In this document: positions 7,800-15,808 of the stretch, in pieces
How the letters are laid out: each line of letters opens with the position of its first letter
Position numbering within the stretch: the stretch's first letter is position 1
Assembly (NCBI GenBank): GCA_050031985.1
Contig: JBNAIG010000042.1
Coordinates: 41,473 to 105,472 of the forward strand
Reading direction: 5' to 3'
From: SZUA-368 sp028533045
GTDB taxonomy: Bacteria > Spirochaetota > Spirochaetia > DSM-2461
DNA length: 64,000 nucleotides
The notes under the pieces: generated by a model
What the model was told of the DNA's origin: nothing
The model's database searches: none
What the model saw: the letters and a program-made list of their open reading frames with translations, nothing else
Program-made: the position numbers and the translations under genes

Positions 7800-8450
7800 T
7801 TAATTTACTTCATCTGTCCGCTTTCCGCTTTCAGCTTTCAGCTCTCGTACTTCTTCTTCCATCTGTCCAACAACCTGCTCAATCGTCAGCTCCGACGTAT
7901 CAATCACTACGGCTCCGTCGGGAATCTTCAGGGGAGAAATCTTTCGGCCTTCATCGGCCCTGTCCCGGTTGATTATATTCTCCAGGACCATTTGGTAATC
8001 TTCCTCAATACCCTTTGCTTTGAGTTCTTCAAACTTCCGCCTGGCCCGGGTTTCAGGAGAGGCGGTAATATAAAACTTGAGGGGCGCCTCGGGAAAAACC
8101 ACCGTACCTATGTCTCTGCCTTCAATGACAATATTACCGGCGGTTCCCAGTTCTTTTTGATAGTCTTTAACAATCTTCCTTACTTCCGGGATTTGTGCGA
8201 TCAAAGGAACCAGGCGGGAAATCTTTTCATCGTTAAGATGGAACTCATTCTTCTTTTCAAAATCACAATGGGCGGCGGCGGAGATGACAGCTTCCCTGTC
8301 TTCAATCTTGATTCCGCTAATTAGACAATCAAGGGTAATCTTCCTGTAAAGGGAGCCCGTATTCAGTAAGCTCATGTTTTGCTTTTTCGCAAATTTCCGA
8401 GACACCGTACTCTTCCCAGAACCGCTTGTTCCGTCAATCGTAATAATCAT
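7800..8450 (-). CDS. cmk: Cytidylate kinase-like (d)CMP kinase
   Basis: 216 residues. P-loop GTSGSGKST at residues 7-15, tyrosine/Arg region NTGSLYRKIT, nucleotide-binding GRDIGTVVFPEA near residue 113, the ARRKFEEL lid helix, and NRDRADEGRKISPLKIP. It phosphorylates CMP/dCMP with ATP in the cytoplasm. The last dozen codons (about 7814-7848) are made of the heptanucleotide repeat found elsewhere nearby, so the C-terminal tail RELKAESGKRTDE is repeat-encoded and probably not functional sequence. It is the last gene of the leftward AraC-nitroreductase-rdgB-psuG-cmk run, which concerns nucleotide metabolism. Confidence 0.85.
   Translation of the reverse strand: MIITIDGTSGSGKSTVSRKFAKKQNMSLLNTGSLYRKITLDCLISGIKIEDREAVISAAAHCDFEKKNEFHLNDEKISRLVPLIAQIPEVRKIVKDYQKELGTAGNIVIEGRDIGTVVFPEAPLKFYITASPETRARRKFEELKAKGIEEDYQMVLENIINRDRADEGRKISPLKIPDGAVVIDTSELTIEQVVGQMEEEVRELKAESGKRTDEVN
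7814..7848 (-). repeat. Heptanucleotide repeat array inside the cmk 3' end (copy 2)
   Basis: Five 7-bp units, plus-strand reading CTGTCCG, CTTTCCG, CTTTCAG, CTTTCAG, CTCTCGT, followed by ACTTC. The same CTCTCGTACTTC flank follows copy 3 at the end of psuG. Confidence 0.8.
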
Positions 8451-8475
8451 CCTTGTTCCCTCAAATCAACTTCCG

Positions 8476-8517
8476 CTGTCCGCTGTCCGCTTTCAGCTTT
8501 CTACTCTCAGCTCTCGT
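8476..8517 (-). repeat. Heptanucleotide repeat array at the psuG 3' end (copy 3)
   Basis: Six 7-bp units on the plus strand: CTGTCCG twice, CTTTCAG, CTTTCTA, CTCTCAG, CTCTCGT. The psuG stop codon (8507-8509) lies inside the fifth unit, so the last residues YES and the stop come from the repeat. Confidence 0.8.
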
Positions 8518-9439
8518 ACTTCGCCAACTCCATCGCCGTTCGAGCCGCTACCCGGGCGTTATTGTGAACCAGTTTAATATTGGAAAAGAGGCTGCTTCCT
8601 TCGGTAAGTTCCGTTATGCGTGCCAGGAGGAAGGGGGTCGACTCTTTTCCTTTGATTCCCTTCTCGTGCATTTCGTCCAGGGCTTGCTCAATGGCGTCGG
8701 TCACATGCTCCGGCTCCATGGAATACTCTTTGGGGATGGGGTTTGCTATCACGACGCCTCCGGCAAGCCCTAGTTTCCACTTAATATTCAGGGCATGGGC
8801 CAGTTCGGCCTCGCTGTCCACCCGGTAATCCACGCCCAGGCCGCTGGAACGGGTGTAAAAGGCGGGCAGTTCTTCCGTCCCAAAGCCTACAACGGGCACG
8901 CCCCTTGTTTCCAGGTACTCCAGGGTGAGGGGCAGGTCCAGGATGGCCTTCGCCCCGGCGCAGACAACCGCAACGTCGGTACGGGCCAACTCTTCCAGGT
9001 CTGCAGAAATATCAAAGGTGGCCGGCGCTCCCCGGTGTACCCCGCCGATACCGCCGGTGGCAAAAAGTTTAATCCCCCCGATAGCCGCGCCTATCATGGT
9101 GGCCGCCACGGTGGTTGCTCCGGGAATTTTTCGGGCCAGAACAAAGGGAAGGTCCCGTCGGCTGCATTTGATTACGTCCGAACCGGCTTTTCCCAGCATA
9201 TCGATTTCGTCGGAGCTCAGACCTACCTTAAACTTGCCGTCCATCAGGGCCACCGTAGCGGGAACAGCCCCTTCGCTGCGGATAATCTTCTCCACTTCCA
9301 GGGCGGTCTCTACGTTTTGCGGGTAGGGCATGCCGTGGGCAATAATGGTTGATTCCAGGGCCACCACGCCCTTTCCCGATTCTACCGCTTCCCGGACTTC
9401 CGGGGCCAGATCAATCAGTTCGTTATTCAAATCTTTCAT
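8507..9439 (-). CDS. psuG: Pseudouridine-5'-phosphate glycosidase
   Basis: 310 residues, usual family length. Family motifs: VALESTIIAHGMPYPQN at about residues 26-42, GAVPATVALMDG, SRRDLPFVLA, GGIGGVHRGAPATFDISADL and VVIANPIP. PsuG reversibly cleaves pseudouridine 5'-phosphate to uracil and ribose 5-phosphate, recycling pseudouridine from RNA turnover. The usual partner, pseudouridine kinase PsuK, is not adjacent. The ATG abuts the stop of rdgB without a gap, so the two are translated together, a pairing that suggests salvage and cleaning of abnormal nucleotides. Confidence 0.9.
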   Translation of the reverse strand: MKDLNNELIDLAPEVREAVESGKGVVALESTIIAHGMPYPQNVETALEVEKIIRSEGAVPATVALMDGKFKVGLSSDEIDMLGKAGSDVIKCSRRDLPFVLARKIPGATTVAATMIGAAIGGIKLFATGGIGGVHRGAPATFDISADLEELARTDVAVVCAGAKAILDLPLTLEYLETRGVPVVGFGTEELPAFYTRSSGLGVDYRVDSEAELAHALNIKWKLGLAGGVVIANPIPKEYSMEPEHVTDAIEQALDEMHEKGIKGKESTPFLLARITELTEGSSLFSNIKLVHNNARVAARTAMELAKYES

Positions 9440-10033
9440 TTACGACTCCAGGCTGTCCAGAATCAGCTTAAGCTTTGCTCCCGCCTTACCCCGGTGGGAT
9501 ATCAGGTTCTTCTCTTCCTCACTCAGTTCGGCCACTGTTTTACCCTTTTCTTCCAGAAAAAAGACCGGGTCGTAGCCAAAACCGCCCTCTCCCGCATCCT
9601 GGTCGGTGACGCGGCCTTCCATAGTTTCCTGCACCGTGTAGAATCGGTACTCGGAGACCATGAGAACCATGGAGCAAACGAAAAAAGCGCTCCAGTCATC
9701 CTTGTCTTCCAGGTTCTTAAGGAGGTAGGCGTTCCGCTCGGGGGCTGTTAGCATACGCCCCGCCTCTTCCGAACCGTAACGGGCCGAATAGATTCCCGGT
9801 GCGCCGTCCAAAGCGGGGAGGGAGATACCCGAGTCGTCGGCCACCACCGGTTTATCGGTCAGGGCGGACAGGGTGCGGGCCTTGAGGAGGGCGTTTTCCA
9901 GGTAGGTGGTGCCCGTCTCTTCACAGTCGAAATCCAGGCCCAGATCGGCGGGGATGAGTACCCGGTGAGGGGAGAGAATCTTCTCCAGTTCCTGTGCCTT
10001 ATGGGCGTTTCCCGTGGCCAGTACTATTTCCAT
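9440..10033 (-). CDS. rdgB: XTP/dITP diphosphatase (RdgB/HAM1 family)
   Basis: 197 residues. N-terminal LATGNAHKAQELEKIL (nucleotide-binding TxNxxK-like motif), VVADDSGISLPALDGAPGIYSARY with the catalytic acidic residues, GEGGFGYDPVFFL, and a C-terminal SHRGKA motif. It hydrolyses non-canonical purine triphosphates (ITP, XTP) to monophosphates and pyrophosphate, keeping them out of DNA and RNA. Its start overlaps the nitroreductase end by 10 bp, and its stop is adjacent to the psuG start. Confidence 0.9.
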   Translation of the reverse strand: MEIVLATGNAHKAQELEKILSPHRVLIPADLGLDFDCEETGTTYLENALLKARTLSALTDKPVVADDSGISLPALDGAPGIYSARYGSEEAGRMLTAPERNAYLLKNLEDKDDWSAFFVCSMVLMVSEYRFYTVQETMEGRVTDQDAGEGGFGYDPVFFLEEKGKTVAELSEEEKNLISHRGKAGAKLKLILDSLES

Positions 10034-10593
10034 ATAAGCTCCTTCACGGTCCGCTTGGGGACGTGGTGATTGTCCTGTTCATCACGAAAGTAGGTCGTGC
10101 TGTCCCCTTCCTTCATGTCTTCAATGCCGATTTCTTCCCCCGGTTCACCCAAGGCGAGAAGGAGCAGGGGTGAAAGGTTCTCCGGCAAAGTTATGTTTTC
10201 CAGCAGGGCTCCCTTGTCGTAGGCGCCTATCATGCAGCACCCCAGGCCCAAAGCACGGGCGCCAAGCATCATACTCTGGGCGGCAATACCGTGGTCTATG
10301 CCGGGGGCCTTGCTAATTTCCTTGTCCAGGGCAATTACAATGTAGGCCGAGGGGCGCTGGCCCTCTTCCGGTCCGTCCCAGTCGGGAAGGGCTCCGGCCC
10401 ATTTAATGACCGGGAAGATCCGGGAGCACTCGTCGGGGCTGTTGTAAAGACCGAACTTTAGGGGCTGGCCGTTGGCACCGGAAGGGCTCAGACGGGCACA
10501 GTCTACCAGTTTTTCCAGGGTTTCCCGGCTTATAGGGGCTTCCTTGAACCTTCGAATAGATCGGGTCTCTTCAATCAGCTTAAAATAATCCAT
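10024..10593 (-). CDS. Nitroreductase-family flavoprotein
   Basis: 189 residues. N-terminal RSIRRFKEAPI motif (FMN phosphate contact), ARLSPSGANGQP, and a C-terminal LGLGCCMIGAY and LALGEPGEE pattern of the FMN-dependent NAD(P)H nitroreductase fold. The substrate is unknown. It overlaps the AraC gene by 14 bp upstream and rdgB by 10 bp downstream, so it is an operon member. A C-terminal deviation, DEQDNHHVPKR, replaces the frequent R-P-x-x-E-x-V pattern. Confidence 0.83.
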   Translation of the reverse strand: MDYFKLIEETRSIRRFKEAPISRETLEKLVDCARLSPSGANGQPLKFGLYNSPDECSRIFPVIKWAGALPDWDGPEEGQRPSAYIVIALDKEISKAPGIDHGIAAQSMMLGARALGLGCCMIGAYDKGALLENITLPENLSPLLLLALGEPGEEIGIEDMKEGDSTTYFRDEQDNHHVPKRTVKELIWK

Positions 10594-11479
10594 CCATCAC
10601 TCCTTCCTGGGGCTGCGTAATTGGGCAGCTCGTTTCTCTGTTTATTTGATCCGGCGCCTCACCGGTTTTGTACAATTTTTTCCACTCCGAAGGGCTCACC
10701 CGGTAGTGTTTTTTGAAAATGCGGGAGAAGTAGAGCGGGTCCTTGTAGCCCAGGCGGTGGGCCGTTTCGGAAATATTGAGCATCTCCAGGGAGAGGAGCT
10801 GGCGGGCCCATTCCATTTTAAGTTCCTCGTGGAGCTGTAGGACTGTCATCCCGAAAAACTCCCGGGTCTTTCTCATCAGAGTGTTCCGGGAGACCGAAAG
10901 TCCTGTGGCGAATTCCCCAATGTTGGTGGGGTCTCCCATATGTTCCGATAGCAGATCGGCGATGGATTCGGCGGTAAGAATGTTCTTGCTCTGCCCCGGC
11001 TCTTCTTCCCGGTCCAGGGTTACCAGAATCTGGGTGAGCAGGGCCTCCCTAAAACCGAGCTTGTCGGGCAGGTCGTACCGGTAGCGAAGGTTGGAGACGA
11101 ATCCCATGTTGTGGAAAAATTCGGTAAGCCTCTCCCTGTGGGGGGCGCGAAAGACCGGGTGACCCTGTCGGTGAAGAATCTCATCGGCCATCTGTCGGGC
11201 GTAGGTGCCGGTAAAGCGGCAGTAGTAGTGACAGTAGGGATCGTCCCGGTCGGACATAAGGACCCCCGGGTCTTCCGGGTTAAAAAGACCAATTTCCCCG
11301 GCCAGAATAGGTCTGTCCACTCTGTTATTCACATAACGACCCTTGCCGCGGGTAACCAGAACGACCATATAATCGCCTTGCTTGGTTCCGGGGGTGGAGT
11401 GAACATGGGGGTTCTGCGGTTTCCTCAAGGGCCCGTCTATAAAGCCGCAGGTCCTGACGATAAAGGGAGGTTTCTCCAT
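10580..11479 (-). CDS. AraC-family transcriptional regulator
   Basis: 299 residues. Residues 1-140 form an AraC-type cupin sensor (GDYMVVLVTRGKGRYV, AGEIGLFNPEDPGVL). Residues 185-285 hold the two helix-turn-helix units: IGEFATGLSVSRNTLMRK, and ISETAHRLGYKDPLYFSRIF followed by FKKHYRVSPSEWKK. The second unit matches the AraC signature closely. It heads the leftward operon into nitroreductase, rdgB and psuG and is divergent from the methyltransferase at 11,560, so it may regulate both. The cupin type usually binds sugars or small metabolites; the ligand is unknown. Confidence 0.88.
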   Translation of the reverse strand: MEKPPFIVRTCGFIDGPLRKPQNPHVHSTPGTKQGDYMVVLVTRGKGRYVNNRVDRPILAGEIGLFNPEDPGVLMSDRDDPYCHYYCRFTGTYARQMADEILHRQGHPVFRAPHRERLTEFFHNMGFVSNLRYRYDLPDKLGFREALLTQILVTLDREEEPGQSKNILTAESIADLLSEHMGDPTNIGEFATGLSVSRNTLMRKTREFFGMTVLQLHEELKMEWARQLLSLEMLNISETAHRLGYKDPLYFSRIFKKHYRVSPSEWKKLYKTGEAPDQINRETSCPITQPQEGVMDGLF

Positions 11480-11559
11480 AGTTTTATGTTAGTGGAAAAA
11501 AGGGGGGATCGCAAGGGGGCTTTGGCTATGATAATATACAGTTGTTAAGGAGGATTCCC

Positions 11560-12351
11560 ATGAAAACCCTAAGCTCCCATTACCAATCCATAGTAGAGGG
11601 GGACCGGCTTTTTCGGTCCAGAGCCCACTCCATTGAGTTCTATACGACACTTGGTGTGATAGAAAAGTACCTTACAAAGCCGGGGCGTATTCTGGAGCTG
11701 GGGGCAGGCCATGGGGTCTACTCTCTTTATCTCGCCGAGCAGGGCCATTCGGTGGTGGCCACCGATATTGTGGAAGACAATGTTAACAAGATGAGCGCCC
11801 TTGTGACGAAGGAGAATGAAGCGAATCTGGAAGTCCGTCAGCTTGATGCTCTTGAGGCCAGTAAGGTATTTAAGGCGGAATTCGACCTGACTCTCTGTCT
11901 GGGGCCGCTCTATCATCTTAGAAGGGAAGAAGAGAGGGCTACCTGTCTCCGGGAGTGTGCTGCCGTAACAGGGGAGGGGGGAATCCTAATTCTCGCCTAT
12001 ATCAACAAACATTTTGCCATTCCTTACATTCAATCCCTGGGAGCTCAGTTCAATAAGAAAGATTATGAGGAGATGGCTAAAACCAGTTGGGACTATAAGG
12101 ATTTTCCCGATGATTTTATGAATATTAGCTACTATTCCACGCCGGAGGCTATGGCGGAGGAAGTAGAAGAGTCGGGCCTGAAAATTCTGGACCATGTTGC
12201 GGCCGACGGTATGTACACTCTCTTAAAAGATTCGATTGAGAAACTGACCGATGAGGCTTTTCGGGATTTGTTGGATTACCATATGTCCAAGGCTTCTCTT
12301 CTTTCAAGCCTGGGAGCGAGCAGCCATAACTTAATAATCTGCCAAAAATAG
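11560..12351 (+). CDS. Class I SAM-dependent methyltransferase
   Basis: 263 residues from the ATG preceded by AAGGAGG with ideal spacing. Motif I is ILELGAGHGVYSLYLA at about residues 44-59, the acidic motif II residue is in VVATDIVEDN, and a CLGPLYHL motif follows near residue 113. This is the methyltransferase type-11/25 pattern; the substrate is unknown. It is monocistronic, divergent from the AraC regulator with an 80-bp gap, and is followed by the tandem repeat at 12,352. Confidence 0.8.
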   Translation: MKTLSSHYQSIVEGDRLFRSRAHSIEFYTTLGVIEKYLTKPGRILELGAGHGVYSLYLAEQGHSVVATDIVEDNVNKMSALVTKENEANLEVRQLDALEASKVFKAEFDLTLCLGPLYHLRREEERATCLRECAAVTGEGGILILAYINKHFAIPYIQSLGAQFNKKDYEEMAKTSWDYKDFPDDFMNISYYSTPEAMAEEVEESGLKILDHVAADGMYTLLKDSIEKLTDEAFRDLLDYHMSKASLLSSLGASSHNLIICQK

Positions 12352-12692
12352 AATCCTCTTAATCCCTCTTCTCCCAGTGAGCCCTCTCTGTTTTATTCTG
12401 ACAGGGATTAATGGGAGTTATGGGATTTTAATGTAAGAGCTTTATGGCTTTTCTTAATCCTCTTAATCCTCTTCTCCCAGTGAGCCCTCTTTGTTTTATT
12501 CTGACTGGGATTAATGGGAGTTATGGGATTTTATGTAAGAGCTTTCTGGCTTTTTCTTAATCCTCTTATTCCCTCTTCTCCCAGTGAATCTTCTTGTCTT
12601 TTTATTCTGACTGGGATTAATGGGAATTATGGGATTTTAATGTAAGAGCTTAATGGCTTTTCTTAATCCTCTTATTCCCTCTTCTCCCAGTG
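12352..12692. repeat. Tandem direct repeat, about 104-bp unit, 3.3 copies
   Basis: Recognisable phase points CTCCCAGTG fall at 12,371, 12,474, 12,578 and 12,684, giving periods of 103, 104 and 106 bp. Each unit holds an inverted repeat: TCCCAGT (12,475-12,481) pairs with ACTGGGA (12,504-12,510) across 22 nt in unit 2, and likewise in unit 3. Unit 1 has one mismatch. The array fills a convergent intergenic gap. A related partial copy occurs at 22,495-22,620. No gene is visible in it. Confidence 0.9.
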
Positions 12693-12697
12693 GGTAT

Positions 12698-14107
12698 TTA
12701 GAGAGGTAGGGTTACTTTAAATTCGGCTCCGCCCAGGGAGCTTTCGCCGGCAGAAATAGTTCCTCCGTGGCCTTCCACAATAGCCTTGGATATGGCCAAT
12801 CCCAATCCGGAACCGCCGTGGTCCCGGTTGCGGGCGCTGTCCAGGCGGTAAAAACGGTCGAAAATTTTTGTTCGGTCCGTTTCGGGGATCCCCGGGCCGC
12901 TGTCTCCTACAGTAATAACTACCTCTTTTTCGGAAAACTCCGTGCGAACTTCCAGCTTGCCCTCTTCCGGAGTATGGCGCAGGGCATTGGAAAGAAGGTT
13001 CTTCATAACCTGTTCCAGTTTATTCCAATCCGCAGAGATTTCCCTTTCTTGACCTGTGCCGGGAAGGGCAAAATCTTCCGCCACAATCTGGTTTTTCCAA
13101 AGAAGGTTGATTCCCCGCTTGCGGCTTTCCGGCAGGAAGGCGTTAAGCTGATTCAGGCAGAAGGTATTGAGTGGTCCTTTACTTTTATCCAGGGAAACGG
13201 TACCCCCTTCCATACTTGCCAGACGCTGCATTTCCCCAATCAGGCGGGAGAATTTTTCCACTTCCCCGTAGAGGTGGGTCAGTTGGGCGTCATCGGCGGG
13301 GTATATACCGTCTTTTATCATTTCCAGGCGGCTCAGAACCAGGGCTACCGGAGTTCTTAGTTCGTGGGCCGTATCGGCAATAATTCGTCTTTTCCACTGC
13401 TCCGACTCTTCCAGGGACTGGGCCATTTCGTCAAAGTGGAGACCCAGTCGGCCTATTTCATCATTTCCCGTTACATCGGTCCGTACCGAATAGCGTCCCC
13501 GGCCCAGGTCGGCGGCGGCCCGGTCTATTTTTTTAAGGGGGGCCAGCATCTTACCCAGGAGAATCACACCCAGGACAAGAATGGAGAGAGTCGATACCAG
13601 ATTGGTAAGGATGAGGGAGTGATTAATACTCTGCAGCATGGAGCTGTCGAACTTGCTGAGTTTCTGATCTATCATGGAACCGGCCAGAACATAGGCTTTT
13701 ATTTCCCCGTCTACCAGGACAGGCACGCCTTTCCGATAGTGGGTGATTTTTTCCGAGGGCGGTTCTCCCGGGGAGGTATTAAAAATAAGTTCCCCTTGCC
13801 GGTCGATTACAACAAAAGGGACCGGTTCACTTCTTTCAAATCGGCCGGCACCGGGGCGGGCCGCCTCGTCTCTTCCCTGGAAAGGAAGGGTCGTTAATCT
13901 ATCTTTATTATTTTCTATCTTATCCCAGCTGTCCGCCAAAAACAGGGCCGCCATGGCTGCTCTCTGCTTGTCCGCCTGGCTGGCGTATTGGGAGTAGTTT
14001 TCCGTTACCTGACGATTGGCTAGGTAGATGGCAGCCGTATTTCCCAGAACCATCAGGCTTATGAATAGAAGGGTGATTTTGAATCGGAGTGACTGGTAAA
14101 ACTTCAT
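12698..14107 (-). CDS. Two-component sensor histidine kinase (HAMP-HisKA-HATPase)
   Basis: 469 residues. Membrane helix at about 9-31, an extracytoplasmic domain 32-165, a second membrane helix about 166-187, HAMP about 187-240, and a HisKA box with the phosphorylated His248 in DTAHELRTP. The ATPase domain shows NLLSNALRHTPEEG (N box), GDSGPGIP (G1), FDRFYRLD (F box) and GGSGLGLAI (G2). It is the inner-membrane sensor partner of the response regulator just upstream (ATGA overlap at 14,104). The exported protein encoded first in the operon may be its stimulus or target. Confidence 0.93.
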   Translation of the reverse strand: MKFYQSLRFKITLLFISLMVLGNTAAIYLANRQVTENYSQYASQADKQRAAMAALFLADSWDKIENNKDRLTTLPFQGRDEAARPGAGRFERSEPVPFVVIDRQGELIFNTSPGEPPSEKITHYRKGVPVLVDGEIKAYVLAGSMIDQKLSKFDSSMLQSINHSLILTNLVSTLSILVLGVILLGKMLAPLKKIDRAAADLGRGRYSVRTDVTGNDEIGRLGLHFDEMAQSLEESEQWKRRIIADTAHELRTPVALVLSRLEMIKDGIYPADDAQLTHLYGEVEKFSRLIGEMQRLASMEGGTVSLDKSKGPLNTFCLNQLNAFLPESRKRGINLLWKNQIVAEDFALPGTGQEREISADWNKLEQVMKNLLSNALRHTPEEGKLEVRTEFSEKEVVITVGDSGPGIPETDRTKIFDRFYRLDSARNRDHGGSGLGLAISKAIVEGHGGTISAGESSLGGAEFKVTLPL

Positions 14108-14814
14108 GATTTTTCTCTGAACCGGTAGCCCACGCCCCAGACCGTTTCTATATATTCCGGGTGGGAAGGATCGGCTTCGGTCAATTTTCTAATATTTTTT
14201 ATATGAACATCTATGGTTCTTTCATAGCCTTCCCAGGGATCTTCCTGGAAACTGTTTAACAGGTCCATTCTGTTAAAAACACGACCCGGAGAGGCCATCA
14301 TCTTTTCCAGAATAGCGTACTGGACGGCGGTTAAATCCACCGCCTTGCCTCCCTTGTAAAGGAGCATTTTAAGGCGGTCCAGAACTAAATCTCCCTCTTC
14401 CAGGGGAGTTTTGTCTTCGTCGGTTTCTGCAGCTTCCCCGGAGGAGAAGTTGGCGGCCCGGCGCAAAACCGCCCTTATTCGGGCGGCCAGTTCTTTCATG
14501 CTAAAGGGCTTTGTCATGTAATCGTCAGCCCCGATCTCCAGTCCCATCAGCTTATCTCCCTCTTCCGCCATGGCGGTTAACATAATAATGGGGGTATTTG
14601 ATTGGGACCGGATGCGCCTGGTTACGTCAATGCCGTCCAGGCGGGGCATCATAATATCCAAAAGGACAAGAGCCGGATTCTCGCGGCGAAAAAGGTCCAG
14701 GACTTCGCTGCCGTCCAGAGCGGAAATGGTTCTAAAACCCACCGCTTCCAGATAGTCGCAAATCATCCGGTTCATTTCCTTTTCGTCTTCTCCGACAAGA
14801 ATCAGCTCTTCCAT
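14104..14814 (-). CDS. OmpR-family response regulator
   Basis: 236 residues. Receiver domain 1-120 with phosphoacceptor Asp53 in LVLLDIMMPRLDG, Thr80 and Lys102 (YMTKPF). C-terminal winged helix about 135-234 with YERTIDVHIKNIRKL and the terminal ETVWGVGYRFRE hallmark. The domains are joined by an acidic linker. It lies 9 bp after the exported-protein gene and overlaps the kinase gene. Direct repeats at 15,707-15,738 in front of the operon have OmpR-type spacing and may be its binding boxes. Confidence 0.93.
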   Translation of the reverse strand: MEELILVGEDEKEMNRMICDYLEAVGFRTISALDGSEVLDLFRRENPALVLLDIMMPRLDGIDVTRRIRSQSNTPIIMLTAMAEEGDKLMGLEIGADDYMTKPFSMKELAARIRAVLRRAANFSSGEAAETDEDKTPLEEGDLVLDRLKMLLYKGGKAVDLTAVQYAILEKMMASPGRVFNRMDLLNSFQEDPWEGYERTIDVHIKNIRKLTEADPSHPEYIETVWGVGYRFREKS

Positions 14815-14823
14815 AGTCTCCTC

Positions 14824-15645
14824 CTAGCCTCTTCGTCCCATAGAGCGGTCGCCCTTGTTCATGGGACCGGCTTCAACTTCAATCACTTCGCCGTTTACGG
14901 TAAGAGTGGTGATCTTAAGACCATAATACTCTTTTCCGTCTTTTCCGGGAATAGCGGGGCCTACGTATCCGGTAACTTCTACTGCTGCGCCGTCTTCAAT
15001 GGCTTCGTTGTTGTCCCGGCCCATTCTAAAGAGATAGGAAACGCCGTCCGCTTCGATAACGGGGTGGAACTCGTCTACGAAAGTGATGGCACCGGAAAGA
15101 GTGATTTCTTCCGCGTCTTCGGCTATGGCGTAACCGCCTCTTTCGCCGTCATGGTCGGGTCTGTCTCCGCCTTTCTGGTCATCGTGCATGTTGCCCCGGT
15201 CGGCTCCTCGTCCGTTGTCCCGGCCCATATCTCGTCCGCCCTGTGCACCCTTGGCTCCGGCCATTTTTTTCATGTCCAGAACGTACTCTTCTCCGTCCAC
15301 GGTGGCCATGGTCAGGTGGAAGTTTACATAATCTTCTCCGTCTTTGGTGTAGATGAGGTTTCCTTCAACCCCTTCGCCGTCAACCACATCGCCCTCTTCA
15401 AGGACAAGGTCCATGGAACGAACCGGCGCGATAAGGTAGTTGGTCTTGCCATCGTCAATCATCATGTTGCCGTAGCTGTCTTTTTCTACGGTTCCTTCGA
15501 TGCTTACGATTTCCACACCTTCCGGTCCGGCAAATCCTCTGGCTTCTCCCCCTCGGCCTCTGGCCGCTTCATCGGCGCCGTTGGCGAAAAGAGCCGCTCC
15601 GGCGGCCGCCGTAATCATCATTGCTGTAAATATAGTCTTCTTCAT
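14824..15645 (-). CDS. Exported protein with two repeated beta-rich modules
   Basis: 273 residues, no recognised family. A signal peptide (residues 1-22, ending LFANG) exports it. Two similar acidic modules follow: about 45-130 (VSIEGTVEKDS, MMIDDGKTNYLIAP, LEEGDVVDGEGVEG) and about 180-262 (ITLSGAITFVDE, PVIEADGVSYLFRMG, IEDGAAVEVTGYVG). Each has the strand pattern of a small OB-like barrel. They are joined by a 45-residue hydrophilic linker rich in Gly, Asp, Arg and Met. It is the first gene of the operon with the two-component system, suggesting an envelope sensor accessory or a regulated target. It could bind metal or cation; this is not shown. Confidence 0.65.
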   Translation of the reverse strand: MKKTIFTAMMITAAAGAALFANGADEAARGRGGEARGFAGPEGVEIVSIEGTVEKDSYGNMMIDDGKTNYLIAPVRSMDLVLEEGDVVDGEGVEGNLIYTKDGEDYVNFHLTMATVDGEEYVLDMKKMAGAKGAQGGRDMGRDNGRGADRGNMHDDQKGGDRPDHDGERGGYAIAEDAEEITLSGAITFVDEFHPVIEADGVSYLFRMGRDNNEAIEDGAAVEVTGYVGPAIPGKDGKEYYGLKITTLTVNGEVIEVEAGPMNKGDRSMGRRG

Positions 15646-15706
15646 TTTAACCTCCGCAGGATCGGCTCATCCGCCGTTTCCTGTTGTTTTTGATTTGATG
15701 TCTACA

Positions 15707-15738
15707 ATATGAGCTGTAAATATGAACGAGATATGAAC
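15707..15738. promoter_or_regulatory. Three direct repeats ATATGARC between the divergent sigma and two-component operons
   Basis: ATATGAGC at 15,707, ATATGAAC at 15,720 and ATATGAAC at 15,731 (plus strand), spaced 13 and 11 bp. Roughly one-turn spacing is typical of OmpR-family binding sites. The 163-bp gap separates the exported-protein gene (minus) from the sigma-factor gene (plus). The A/T-rich part at 15,750-15,785 holds no clear -35/-10 pair. Confidence 0.5.
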
Positions 15739-15808
15739 GGCTTATGTTTCAAAAACTTTTTTTAAAAAAAATTATAAATATTTTCTCCCGTTCATCGTCT
15801 TTATAAGT

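Noticed and set aside
12352..12692. CRISPR array
   Set aside because: The unit is about 104 bp and repeats throughout, with no unique spacers of 30-40 bp and no cas genes nearby.
14602..15693. 363-codon plus-strand frame
   Set aside because: Antisense to the response regulator and exported-protein genes; no start context and no recognisable domain.
15797..15800. ECF-type -10 motif CGTC in front of the sigma-factor gene (autoregulated promoter)
   Set aside because: No GAAC-type -35 element lies 16-17 bp upstream of it, so an ECF promoter cannot be supported.
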